Source of the DNA: Glaciimonas sp. PCH181 | GTDB lineage: Bacteria; Pseudomonadota; Gammaproteobacteria; Burkholderiales; Burkholderiaceae_D | Direction of reading: 5' to 3' | Assembly: GCF_003056055.1 (NCBI RefSeq) | Contig: NZ_PYFP01000001.1 | Coordinates: forward strand, 1,054,001 to 1,118,000 | Length of the DNA stretch: 64,000 nt | Shown here: positions 8,224 through 16,618 of the stretch, piece by piece | Layout: every line of letters begins with the position of its first letter | How positions within the stretch are numbered: the first letter of the stretch is position 1 | Program-made: the position numbers and the translations under genes | The notes under the pieces: model-generated | Seen by the model: only the letters and a program-made list of their open reading frames with translations | The model's database searches: none | Told to the model about the DNA's origin: nothing

Positions 8224-8522
8224 TAGAAGCGGCGAAATCCGTCCAAATCTAGCTGCGTCAGTTTGATTTTTCGTTTGTGTGCACCGGCTCTTACTCAAGG
8301 GCACTGGCCTCCTATTGGCACCCCACGGCAGTACGAGGTGGATAGACAAGCCCTAGCAGTCAACGACACTCATTTGCGCTGCCTGATTTAGACAGATTCC
8401 AACAATCACTAACATAAGTGATTCAGGCTTCTGCAGAACGGACGTTAGAGATGAAAACAGTACGGAGACGGCCTGCGACCGTCCACGCGATACCAACACC
8501 TACCAATTGGAGCCAAGCAAAG
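8224..8522 (+). other. Non-coding stretch between the IS66 remnant and the tRNA-Ser end
   Basis: About 300 bases with no gene, RNA or clear repeat that I can support. It is the last part of the island before the putative attachment region. Confidence 0.4.
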
Positions 8523-8544
8523 ATGGCATACCGAATGGCATACC
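8523..8544 (+). repeat. Two direct repeats ATGGCATACC near the tRNA-Ser end
   Basis: ATGGCATACC occurs at 8523-8532 and again at 8535-8544, a 12-base period. Short direct repeats beside a tRNA 3' end are typical of arm-type integrase binding sites; this fits the island boundary but the second copy of an attachment site was not found in the window. Confidence 0.45.
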
Positions 8545-8550
8545 AACAAT

Positions 8551-8588
8551 CTTAAAAAAACAAAAACCCCTTAAACATCAAGGGGTTA
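8551..8588 (-). terminator. Intrinsic terminator of tRNA-Ser
   Basis: On the minus strand an eight-base stem (AACCCCTT at 8580-8587 read in reverse, AAGGGGTT at 8565-8572) with a seven-base loop is followed by a T-rich tract at 8551-8566. It lies just past the 3' end of tRNA-Ser. Confidence 0.8.
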
Positions 8589-8599
8589 GTGAATATATC

Positions 8600-8689
8600 T
8601 GGCGGAAGCGGTGAGATTCGAACTCACGAACGGGATAAACCGTCGCTAGTTTTCAAGACTAGTGCCTTCAACCACTCGGCCACACTTCC
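8600..8689 (-). tRNA. tRNA-Ser (anticodon TGA)
   Basis: Reads GGAAGTGTGG at the 5' end, a CTTGAAAA anticodon loop with TGA, a long variable arm, the GTTCGAATC T-loop, and an encoded CCA at 8600. At 90 bases it has the size of a class II tRNA. Its 3' end faces the island, so it is the likely integration target. Confidence 0.95.
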
Positions 8690-8788
8690 AGAGCGTCGAA
8701 TTATACATAAGTCGTAATGAATTGACGATACCTGCGTGCAAATTTATCTAATTTTTCTGAAATTTGGCTCTCCCACCGCCACTATCCG

Positions 8789-10066
8789 TCAATCCGGTAA
8801 GAACATTTGCTGTAAATCATTCAAAAACCGCTCTCCCAACGCCGTAGGTTTGATCAGTTTGTGATCGCGATATAACAAACCCTTTGCTTCTGCGTCGTTT
8901 AGAGCTTTCTCAATCATATTGAGGGACATTCCAGTCCGTTCGGCAAACAGATTGACTTCAAAGCCGCCATTCAACCGCAATGCGTTAAGCATGAATTCGA
9001 ATCCAAGCTCGCCGCGCTCAATTTCTGTTTCCTCCTGCACTACATTACCAAGCCGCGTTTGCTCAAGATATGCTTTTGGCTGTTTATAGCGCATCTGCCG
9101 TATCACGCGGTGCGGGAAAGATATTTTGGAATGCGCACCGGCGCCGATACCTAAATAATCGCCAAATTGCCAGTAGTTCAAATTGTGACGTGCTTGTCTG
9201 CCCGGCTGAGCATAGGCCGAGACTTCATAATGCCCATACCCCGCCTCAGTAGTCAGCGCAGCGATCATGTCTTGCATTTCAGCGCTGGCGTCGTCGTCCG
9301 GTATCTGGGGAGGAAATCTGGCGAAATAGGTGTTCGGCTCTAACGTCAGGTGGTACATCGAGAGATGCGGAGGCGCAAAACTGATGGCTCTGGCAGCATC
9401 TTGACGCGCCTCTTCCAACGTTTGTCCCGGTAGCGCATACATCAGATCAAGATTGAAATTGTCGAACGTATTTTGCGCGATCTCTACTGCGCGGCGCGCT
9501 TCACCGTCGTCATGAATCCGTCCCAAGGCTTTAAGGTGCTGGCCGTTGAAGCTTTGAATACCAATCGATAGACGGTTGATTCCGCTGGCCCGGTAGGACT
9601 TAAATTTTTCGACTTCAAAAGTACCTGGATTTGCTTCCATCGTAATTTCGGCGGCTCCGTCGAGCGGTAATAAGGCTCGAATATCCGACATCAATCGATC
9701 CAGTCCTGCTGCGGACATCAGACTGGGTGTGCCGCCTCCGATGAAGATTGAGTAAACTTTACGTCCCCAAATCAGCGGCAGCGCATTTTCTAGATCGGCG
9801 CGCAACGCATCTAGATATTCCTCTTCCGGGAAGCCGCCCTTCGCCTCATGAGAATTGAAATCGCAATAGGGGCATTTTTTGACGCACCAAGGGAAATGTA
9901 CATATAACGACAACGGTGGCAGCGCACTCAGATTTAACGATCCCGGCTGCAAATAAGCAAGCGCTGCTTGCGCGGCACCGTCGAGCTTTTCAGCTGGTCG
10001 ATCTGCCGATACGGCTTTGGCGACTTTGCTATTTGGCTTGCTGCCAATTAATTTGATAGGAATCAT
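8789..10066 (-). CDS. hemW: Radical SAM heme chaperone HemW
   Basis: A 425-residue HemN-like radical SAM protein. The iron-sulfur motif CVKKCPYCDF places cysteines at about residues 61, 65 and 68; the fourth Cys of true coproporphyrinogen dehydrogenase (HemN) is Phe here, the mark of HemW, which binds heme and delivers it to respiratory proteins. IFIGGGTPSL and EANPGT are the SAM-binding strands, and the C-terminal HemN domain (about 330-420) is present. An extra 50 residues precede the usual start. It overlaps the end of rdgB by four bases (ATGA), so the two are translationally coupled in the rph-rdgB-hemW run. Confidence 0.92.
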   Translation of the reverse strand: MIPIKLIGSKPNSKVAKAVSADRPAEKLDGAAQAALAYLQPGSLNLSALPPLSLYVHFPWCVKKCPYCDFNSHEAKGGFPEEEYLDALRADLENALPLIWGRKVYSIFIGGGTPSLMSAAGLDRLMSDIRALLPLDGAAEITMEANPGTFEVEKFKSYRASGINRLSIGIQSFNGQHLKALGRIHDDGEARRAVEIAQNTFDNFNLDLMYALPGQTLEEARQDAARAISFAPPHLSMYHLTLEPNTYFARFPPQIPDDDASAEMQDMIAALTTEAGYGHYEVSAYAQPGRQARHNLNYWQFGDYLGIGAGAHSKISFPHRVIRQMRYKQPKAYLEQTRLGNVVQEETEIERGELGFEFMLNALRLNGGFEVNLFAERTGMSLNMIEKALNDAEAKGLLYRDHKLIKPTALGERFLNDLQQMFLPD

Positions 10067-10647
10067 TGCAATTTCTTTACCAGCGCACGTAACGCTTGTC
10101 CGCGATGCGAGATGGCATTCTTTTCCGCAGAGGTTAGCTCTGCTGCGGTTTTCCCCAACTCTGGAATGAGAAAATGGGCATCATACCCAAAGCCACTTGC
10201 TCCACGCGGGTCGGCGATAATTTCACCGTGCCAGCTACCGTCGGCAATCACCGGCTGAGGGTCGTCCGCGTGACGTACAAATACCAACACACAGTAATAA
10301 TAAGCCGATTTATCCTCGTGGGCAGCAAGGTCTGCCACCAGTTTGCGATTGTTGTTGAGATCGGATTTAGGTTCGCCTGCATACCGTGCGGATAATACGC
10401 CGGGTGCGCCTTGCAAGGCATTCACACATACGCCGGAATCATCGGCTAAAGCGGGCTTTCCGGTCAGGCGGGCTGCGTGGCGCGCCTTGGTTAATGCATT
10501 TTCGACAAAGGTCAAATACGGCTCATCAGCCTCCGGAACATTGAATTCGCCTTGTGGATGGACGTCAAAACCAACAGGGGCGAGCATTTGACCGAATTCT
10601 TTTAATTTGCCAGCATTATTAGATGCCAGCACCAGCGTACGTAACAT
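10063..10647 (-). CDS. rdgB: dITP/XTP pyrophosphatase (HAM1/RdgB)
   Basis: 195 residues. Removes deaminated purine nucleotides (dITP, XTP) from the pool by hydrolysis to monophosphate and pyrophosphate. The family signature LVLASNNAGKLKEF opens the protein, followed by FVENALTKARHA, LADDSGVCVNAL with the metal-binding Asp pair, GVLSARYAG, and the C-terminal SGFGYDAHF and SHRGQAL motifs. I use the Met at 10647 because the family begins there; an upstream extension of 20 residues has no similarity. Confidence 0.93.
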   Translation of the reverse strand: MLRTLVLASNNAGKLKEFGQMLAPVGFDVHPQGEFNVPEADEPYLTFVENALTKARHAARLTGKPALADDSGVCVNALQGAPGVLSARYAGEPKSDLNNNRKLVADLAAHEDKSAYYYCVLVFVRHADDPQPVIADGSWHGEIIADPRGASGFGYDAHFLIPELGKTAAELTSAEKNAISHRGQALRALVKKLQ

Positions 10648-10800
10648 AAGGGACTCGAAACAGAGGAAGAAAGGCGGTACTTTAGCACCGCTTGAAGTTG
10701 AGGGCATAATCTCGACGAATTATGCCGTGTAGAACGCGCTGTCTATGACGGACAGCAGAAGTTAAAAATTGAGCAAGGCAGTCAGAGAATTAACTACCAT

Positions 10801-10822
10801 GGGGAGCAAAGTATTGCTCCCC
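10801..10822. other. Perfect hairpin between rph and rdgB
   Basis: GGGGAGCAA and TTGCTCCCC form a nine-base stem with a four-base loop in the 205-base gap between rph and rdgB. On the coding (minus) strand no T run follows, so it may mark mRNA processing or protection rather than termination. Confidence 0.45.
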
Positions 10823-10852
10823 ACTTACTTTAAGCAGTCTTGTGACCAGTCT

Positions 10853-11602
10853 TTATGCTGGCAAACCCAATACCTGACGTTGTAACGCGATTAACTCGCC
10901 TATTCCGGTTTGCGCCAGATCAAGCAAGCTATTGAGTGCAGCCCGATCAAATGCTGCACCTTCTGCTGTACCCTGCACTTCGATAAAATGGCCCGCATCG
11001 GTCATCACGACATTCATATCGGTGTCACAGCCGGAGTCTTCCAGATAGTCCAGATCAAGTACTGGCGTACCCTGAACCACACCAACAGAAATCGCAGCAA
11101 CAAAATTTTTCAAAGGTATTGCAGCAATTGCCTTGCGATCCACTAACGTCGAAAACGCATCGTAAGCGGCTACCATTGCACCGGTGATAGAAGCTGTACG
11201 AGTGCCACCGTCGGCCTGGATAACGTCGCAATCAAGATGCAATGTACGCTCGCCGAATGCTTCCAGATCAAATGCTGCGCGCAATGAACGACCGATTAAA
11301 CGTTGGATTTCCTGCGTACGGCCGGATTGTTTGCCGCGTGCTGCCTCACGGTCCATACGGGTGTTGGTCGAACGCGGCAACATGCCGTATTCTGCAGTCA
11401 GCCAACCCTGCCCTTTGCCTTTTAAGAAACCGGGGACTTTATCTGACAAGCTGGCAGTACAAATCACTTTAGTATCGCCGAACTCGATCAGGACCGATCC
11501 TTCGGCATGCTTGGTGTAATTGCGAGTCAGGCGCACAGGACGCAAAGCGTCAGCGGAACGGCCGCTAGGGCGAATAAATATACTAGGTACTGACAACATC
11601 AT
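10853..11602 (-). CDS. rph: Ribonuclease PH
   Basis: 249 residues. Phosphorolytic 3' exoribonuclease that trims tRNA precursors. Landmarks include [20 protein letters not shown] at the N-terminus, [46 protein letters not shown] with the phosphate-binding Arg region, [19 protein letters not shown], and [13 protein letters not shown] near the catalytic acidic residues. Length is normal. Its start overlaps the stop of the PP2C gene (TAATG), so it is coupled to the phosphatase upstream. Confidence 0.95.
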   Translation of the reverse strand: MMLSVPSIFIRPSGRSADALRPVRLTRNYTKHAEGSVLIEFGDTKVICTASLSDKVPGFLKGKGQGWLTAEYGMLPRSTNTRMDREAARGKQSGRTQEIQRLIGRSLRAAFDLEAFGERTLHLDCDVIQADGGTRTASITGAMVAAYDAFSTLVDRKAIAAIPLKNFVAAISVGVVQGTPVLDLDYLEDSGCDTDMNVVMTDAGHFIEVQGTAEGAAFDRAALNSLLDLAQTGIGELIALQRQVLGLPA

Positions 11603-12558
11603 TATTCCTTGATTTGAAAGTTGGCCGTGAAATTAGATGTCACGGCCGTGGATTTTTCTATCGCGCCGCGGATTTCGTCTATTGCTTTTTCGATATCCGC
11701 ATCATTAAACATTTCAGTTGTTTCTGAGGCGCTGTTTTGTGAGGATTGAATTGTCGTCGTCACGCTACCGATTGGCAAGGTATGCGTAACGATAGAGGTT
11801 AAGGGGTCGCCCAGGTTTCCGCTACTTTCCCACGCCATCGCCAAAGCGGTCACATTATCGCCGGTTTTGCCACCGATACTGACCGCGCTGCTGACTAAAT
11901 CCGGCACGGCGCGCACGACCGTATTATTTTGCAAACATTGCGCCAACTCATGATCGGGCAGCATGGACCACAACCCGTCAGAGCAAAGCAACATGACATC
12001 GCCTGCTTGTAAACTGACTCGGCGCGACAACTCTACCAGCGGGATATTATCTGCGCCCAGACAATTGAACAATTTATTCCGGTCAGGATGGGTTGCCCGC
12101 TCTGAAGGATCGACCTTGCCTTGCGCGATCAGCGTCTCAATCCGCGAGTGATCGCGTGTACGCGCCAAAATCTGCCCCTGACGCATCCAGTAAAGGCGTG
12201 AATCGCCGCAATGTGCCCAAAACGCGCTGTTATGTTGAATCAAACAGGCCACGACCGTGGTGCGTGGTGTTTCCGATAATTTATGCGTATCACGATAGCG
12301 ATGGATGTCCATATGCGCCGCCAAAAAACAGTCTTCAAGAAAGCGTTCCGGCTTTTTAATATATGGCTGAGCATTTTGCTGAAACAGCGTGCCGATGGTT
12401 TGCATGGCGATGCTGGCAGCAATTTCTCCGTGCAAATGCCCGCCCATACCGTCAGTTAACAACAGCAGCAAAGCATCGCGGGTAAAACTGTAGCCCATGC
12501 GGTCTTGATTGACCTTGCGACCGCCGATATGGCTTTCTTGAAAAACTGAAAATCGCAT
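11602..12558 (-). CDS. PP2C-family Ser/Thr protein phosphatase
   Basis: 318 residues. Metal-dependent phosphatase with the PP2C order of motifs: NQDRMG near residue 18, [17 protein letters not shown] near 33-50 with the metal-binding Asp-Gly, [26 protein letters not shown], and GDNVTALA. About 70 residues follow the catalytic domain without known motifs. It sits between a protein kinase gene (128 bases upstream) and rph, a pairing that implies it reverses the kinase. The same kinase-phosphatase pair next to rph is common in Burkholderiales. Confidence 0.9.
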   Translation of the reverse strand: MRFSVFQESHIGGRKVNQDRMGYSFTRDALLLLLTDGMGGHLHGEIAASIAMQTIGTLFQQNAQPYIKKPERFLEDCFLAAHMDIHRYRDTHKLSETPRTTVVACLIQHNSAFWAHCGDSRLYWMRQGQILARTRDHSRIETLIAQGKVDPSERATHPDRNKLFNCLGADNIPLVELSRRVSLQAGDVMLLCSDGLWSMLPDHELAQCLQNNTVVRAVPDLVSSAVSIGGKTGDNVTALAMAWESSGNLGDPLTSIVTHTLPIGSVTTTIQSSQNSASETTEMFNDADIEKAIDEIRGAIEKSTAVTSNFTANFQIKE

Positions 12559-12686
12559 ACATACTCATGAGGTTAATTGCCGATACGCGGCAGCGTCCCC
12601 GCCTTGAAAAACATCATCATCGGGCGAAAAGACATGCCCTTGATATTCATCTCGCACTACGCCTTAAACGACAGTAAAGAGAATGG

Positions 12687-13700
12687 TTATTGGGTGTTTT
12701 CCTGAATAGTATTTTCAGGCGCTGGCGCTTTGCGACGGAACTGTAAATGCGTAAAAAAAACACCGCGCGCCTTGCGTAATACTTTATCCACCATCCGCAA
12801 TTTTTCTTCGTGGACCGGCGTCATTAACGCTCTCTGCAAGGCGAAAACACTTTGCGGACGTTCCAGCGGATCTATCATCAAACTCCAGCGTACTACCTGA
12901 ATCAATTCCGGCGAATACAAACCTTCCAACTTACGGAAATGGGTTTCCATTTTGTCGTTAACCTTACGCTGATCGACCGGCTGTGGCGGTGCACCGACCA
13001 TGCAAGCAAAGATTGACGCACCGATACTATATATGTCAGTCCACGGCCCCAAATTGCCATCTTTTTCGTATAGTTCGACCGGTGCAAACCCTGGTGTATA
13101 CATCGGATATAACTTCGGTGCGTCGGCGCGCAACGTTTGTCTGGCTGCACCAAAATCCAGCAGGATAGGCGTGCCATCGGCGCGCAAATAAATATTCGCC
13201 GGTTTAAGGTCCAGATGCAGCAGTTTATGGGTATGCACTTCGCGCAAACCGTTCATTACCTGACGAAACATTTTGCGTATAAATTTCTCGGATACTAAAG
13301 GCTGTTCACCTTTGTCCCGGCGTCGCAGAATATGTTCTTGCAAGGAACGGCCCGACTCATACGCCATGACCATATATACCGTGTCATTGGCGCGGAAAAA
13401 ATTCAGGACGCTGACAACGTTTGGATGAGAAATTTGCGCGAGCGCACGGCCCTCTTCAAAAAAACACTTAAGTCCAATGCGGAAAGTCGGTAAATTCTCT
13501 GGCGGAATCGCTGGCGCCAGTTCACCCCATTGGCGCAGCGCTAACGAGCTGGGCAAATATTCCTTGATCGCAACAGCGTTACCATCCTCGTCATAGGCCA
13601 GATAGACGATACTGAACCCGCCTGAGGCAATCTTCTTTACAATGCGATATCCCGCGAGCTTAAGCCCATCAGGCAGTGGAGCATTGTTTTGTGCCGCCAT
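12687..13700 (-). CDS. Hanks-type serine/threonine protein kinase
   Basis: 337 residues. Kinase domain over most of the length: glycine loop KKIASGGFSIVYLAY near residue 23, the ATP-binding Lys in VAIKEYLP near 46, catalytic loop LLHLDLKPANIYL near 160, metal-binding LLDFGAARQ, PGFAPVELY in place of the APE motif, and DIYSIGASIFACM. A basic tail of about 50 residues ends in KARGVFFTHLQFRRK; there is no transmembrane segment or extracellular sensor, so it is probably cytosolic. It is transcribed leftward into its partner phosphatase gene and divergent from yicC. Confidence 0.92.
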   Translation of the reverse strand: MAAQNNAPLPDGLKLAGYRIVKKIASGGFSIVYLAYDEDGNAVAIKEYLPSSLALRQWGELAPAIPPENLPTFRIGLKCFFEEGRALAQISHPNVVSVLNFFRANDTVYMVMAYESGRSLQEHILRRRDKGEQPLVSEKFIRKMFRQVMNGLREVHTHKLLHLDLKPANIYLRADGTPILLDFGAARQTLRADAPKLYPMYTPGFAPVELYEKDGNLGPWTDIYSIGASIFACMVGAPPQPVDQRKVNDKMETHFRKLEGLYSPELIQVVRWSLMIDPLERPQSVFALQRALMTPVHEEKLRMVDKVLRKARGVFFTHLQFRRKAPAPENTIQENTQ

Positions 13701-13790
13701 ACAATCTAAGCCTTGTCAGTGAATACAACGAGCCTTAGATTGTCTTGATAAATCGCAAGATTGTAAAGAAGAAACAAAAAGGACCGTATT

Positions 13791-14714
13791 TTGACTATTT
13801 GCAGCATGACCGGCTATGCCGTCAACACCCATCAAAGCGCCGCTGGCACTATCACAATTGAACTGAAAAGCGTGAATTCGCGTTTTTTGGATTTGCAATT
13901 TCGGATTAATGACGATTTGCGCGCACTAGAGCCAGCTTTGCGTGAAGCCATCATGGGACGCATTAGTCGCGGCAAAGTCGAATGCAGACTGAGTTTTGGA
14001 CGCAAAGTCGCCAGCGATAGCAGCCAATCGTTGAATACCGTTTTACTAGCATCGCTAGCTGAATTGCAAAACACCGTACGGACACAATTTGCGGATTCAG
14101 CACCGCTTTCAGTCGGAGAAGTACTGCGCTGGCCCGGCGTGATTGAAGAAACAGTGATCAGCCAGGACACGTTGCAAGCCGAAGTTCAGACAACCATGGA
14201 GAGCGCCCTCGCCGCCTTTGTTGAATCGCGTGCCCGTGAAGGTGCTGCGCTCACCGCGACGATCGTTGCACGTATCGACGCAATGGAAATCATTGTGCAA
14301 CGGATTACGCCGTTAGTGCCGCAGGTAATCGCACAATTCCAACAAAAAGCGATCGCCCGCATGCAGGATGCATTGGGCTTGGCGCAACCGGATAGCGCCA
14401 GCAATGGTTCTCAGACGACGGCTTTGTCGCGTGATGAAGCAATGGATAGAATTCGGCAAGAAGTAACTCTGTACGGCATTCGGATTGATATCGCTGAAGA
14501 ACTTTCCCGTCTAGGCGCGCATTTAACTGAAACCCGGCATATCTTAAAAAAAGGTGGGCAGGTCGGCAAACGGCTGGATTTCATGATGCAAGAACTGAAT
14601 CGTGAGGCCAATACAGTTGGCTCTAAAGCGGCTATCAAGGAACTTGCGGATGCGTCAATGGAACTCAAACTGCTGATCGATCAGATGCGCGAGCAAGTAC
14701 AAAACCTGGAATAA
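13791..14714 (+). CDS. yicC: YicC/YloC-family endoribonuclease
   Basis: 307 residues. YicC is an RNA endonuclease that in E. coli is linked to small-RNA (RyhB) turnover. The ICSMTGYA start, IELKSVNSRFLDLQFRI, RGKVECRLSF, and the C-terminal EELSRLGAHLTETRHIL, GKRLDFMMQELNREANTVGSKA and LIDQMREQVQN are all family signatures. The TTG at 13791, spaced seven bases from AAGGAC, gives the usual N-terminus; the internal ATG at 13806 would remove part of the first strand. In relatives gmk and rpoZ follow; here an iron-uptake set follows instead. Confidence 0.92.
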   Translation: MTICSMTGYAVNTHQSAAGTITIELKSVNSRFLDLQFRINDDLRALEPALREAIMGRISRGKVECRLSFGRKVASDSSQSLNTVLLASLAELQNTVRTQFADSAPLSVGEVLRWPGVIEETVISQDTLQAEVQTTMESALAAFVESRAREGAALTATIVARIDAMEIIVQRITPLVPQVIAQFQQKAIARMQDALGLAQPDSASNGSQTTALSRDEAMDRIRQEVTLYGIRIDIAEELSRLGAHLTETRHILKKGGQVGKRLDFMMQELNREANTVGSKAAIKELADASMELKLLIDQMREQVQNLE

Positions 14715-14859
14715 AAACGTCAAAATTCTCTTGTATAACGTTAAAAAACACTTATAAACTATTGATTCTTAATAGAATAAATTAATACGAAGTACCCAAC
14801 CTGGCAGAATGCACGATTTGTATCATGCAAGACACAAATCACTCCGCAACATTCACACA

Positions 14860-14888
14860 TTGATAAACGCGTACCGCCACTTTATAAT
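14860..14888 (+). promoter_or_regulatory. Strong sigma-70 promoter of the fecIR set
   Basis: TTGATA at 14860-14865, 17 bases, then a perfect TATAAT at 14883-14888. The Fur operator begins at the next base. Confidence 0.8.
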
Positions 14889-14903
14889 TGAGAATAATTC
14901 TCA
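14889..14903 (+). promoter_or_regulatory. Fur box, perfect 7-1-7 palindrome
   Basis: TGAGAAT-A-ATTCTCA is a perfect 7-1-7 inverted repeat matching the Fur consensus (TGATAAT-N-ATTATCA) at 12 of 14 arm positions. It covers the expected transcription start of the promoter just upstream, so iron-loaded Fur should block it. Confidence 0.85.
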
Positions 14904-14923
14904 TTCATAAAATGGCGGTAGGT

Positions 14924-15451
14924 ATGTCAACGGAGAAACCACATTTCCAGGAAATCGAAACGCTCTATAGCGACCACCATGCCTGGCTGTATGGCTGGCT
15001 ACGCAAAAAACTGGATAATCGCTTTGATGCAGCCGATCTGGCGCAAGACACCTTTCTTCGCATCTTTACCGCGCGTCAGATCGCGACCACCACCATCAAT
15101 GAACCTCGCGCTTTCCTGACCACGGTTGCCAAAGGTCTTCTGATCAACTGGTATCGCCGCGCGGCGCTGGAGCGCGCCTATCTCGATGCGCTTGCTCTGC
15201 TGCCAGAGCCGCAAACGCCCTCGCCTGAACAACGCTTACTGATTCTAGAAACACTGCAAGAAATCGACGCCATGCTTGACACTCTGCCGCCGCTGGTAAA
15301 GCGCACCTTTCTGTTATCACAGCTCGAAGGCATGCAATACGGCGATATCGCGCAGCACATCGGCGTATCACTGATCACCGTGAAGCGCTATATGAAGCAG
15401 GCTTTTCTGCAATGCCTGATTGGTATGAACGACGCGAACGGGCAACTCTGA
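14924..15451 (+). CDS. FecI-like ECF sigma factor
   Basis: About 175 residues. Region 2 is seen in LYSDHHAWLYGWLRKKL and DAADLAQDTFLRIF; PRAFLTTVAKGLLINWYRR follows, and region 4 in LPPLVKRTFLLSQLEGMQYGDIAQHIGVSLITVKRYMKQA. This is the FecI type of extracytoplasmic-function sigma factor, which transcribes a siderophore receptor gene on signal from a FecR protein. I start it at 14924 with GGCGG upstream; the longest possible start (TTG 14888) lies inside the promoter and Fur box and is excluded. fecR begins one base after its stop codon. Confidence 0.9.
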   Translation: MSTEKPHFQEIETLYSDHHAWLYGWLRKKLDNRFDAADLAQDTFLRIFTARQIATTTINEPRAFLTTVAKGLLINWYRRAALERAYLDALALLPEPQTPSPEQRLLILETLQEIDAMLDTLPPLVKRTFLLSQLEGMQYGDIAQHIGVSLITVKRYMKQAFLQCLIGMNDANGQL

Positions 15452-16480
15452 ATGGGTTCGCCAAACATATCTGCGGCTTGCGCCACAACTCCCGTCAGCA
15501 ATGCGATTTCTACCGACATCTTAGAACAGGCCGCCGATTGGCTAATGCAACTTAATTCAGGCACGGTCAGTGACGAAGATCGCGCTGCATGTGAGCGCTG
15601 GCGGCGCAGCAGTCCCGACCATGCCCGTGCCTGGATGCGCGCCGAATTACTACTCAATAAACTGGGCGGGCTGCCGCCATCACTAGCAATATCCGCGCTG
15701 GACAGACCTGTCGACAAAGGACGTCGTGCTGCCGTGGTCCGACTGGCAATTCTGCTGGCGGCGGTCCCGACCGGATGGCTGGCCTGGCGCATTGCACCCA
15801 GCGCCAACGCATCCTGGCATTCCATGACGGCTACGCACATTACCGCGACGGGTGAACAACGCAGCCTGACACTTGCCGATGGCTCCCGCGTCACGCTTAA
15901 TACTAGTACTGCGGTAGACGTGCAATTCGACACAACGCAACGTCTGCTGCAATTGCGCGCCGGAGAAATTTTCATCGCGACATCGCCCGATCCGGCAGGG
16001 ATCAAAGGACAGCATCGCCCGTTCCGCGTAAGCACTGCCGAAGGCCGCCTAGAAGCGTTGGGTACACGTTTTAGCGTGCGCCAATACGATGGACGCTCGG
16101 AAGTTAGCGTATTACAAGGCGCAGTGCGGATTGAACCAGTCAACGGGCGCGCCGGAGCCACGCACATTATTCATGCAGGACAGCAGGCATCGTTTACCAC
16201 CGATGCCGCAAATCCACCGATCTCGGCCGATGATGCTGCTATTGCCTGGATGCATGGCATGTTATTAGCTGACAGCATGCGACTGGCGGATTTCGCTCGT
16301 GAACTAGCACGCTATCGCAAAGGCTTTGTGTATTGCGATCCTGTGCTCGCCAATATGCCAGTCTCCGGGGCTTTCCCGATCACCGATACCGATCGTGCGC
16401 TGACCATGCTGGTATCGACCTATCCGCTACTAGCAGTGTCGCGTTTGGGCGGGTACTGGGTGACGTTAGTCGCGCGCTAA
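15452..16480 (+). CDS. FecR-like anti-sigma factor/regulator
   Basis: 342 residues. Inner-membrane regulator that binds the sigma factor and relays the receptor's signal. The N-terminal DUF4880-type domain is seen in ILEQAADWLMQLNSG and CERWRRSSPDHARAWMRAE; one membrane segment lies near residues 92-110 (VRLAILLAAVPTGWLAW); the periplasmic FecR domain follows with GEQRSLTLADGSRVTLNTSTAVDV, GEIFIAT, FRVSTAEGRLEALGTRFSVRQ and SEVSVLQGAVRI. A C-terminal STN-like part ends the protein. It is directly downstream of the sigma gene and upstream of the receptor. Confidence 0.9.
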   Translation: MGSPNISAACATTPVSNAISTDILEQAADWLMQLNSGTVSDEDRAACERWRRSSPDHARAWMRAELLLNKLGGLPPSLAISALDRPVDKGRRAAVVRLAILLAAVPTGWLAWRIAPSANASWHSMTATHITATGEQRSLTLADGSRVTLNTSTAVDVQFDTTQRLLQLRAGEIFIATSPDPAGIKGQHRPFRVSTAEGRLEALGTRFSVRQYDGRSEVSVLQGAVRIEPVNGRAGATHIIHAGQQASFTTDAANPPISADDAAIAWMHGMLLADSMRLADFARELARYRKGFVYCDPVLANMPVSGAFPITDTDRALTMLVSTYPLLAVSRLGGYWVTLVAR

Positions 16481-16618
16481 AATATTTTTCAAAATACTGA
16501 TACTTTTTTTGATCCCAGCTGGCAAGGAAAGTGAAGACCTTGCGTACTTCGCGAGCATGTCGTTTGCCGCAAGACGCTACACCTCACTCCATCCTCATTC
16601 CAACTTAGGGAACCGCTA

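Noticed and set aside
14888..14923. Upstream TTG start for the FecI-like sigma factor
   Set aside because: It would lie in the -10 element and Fur box, so it cannot be in the transcript with a leader.
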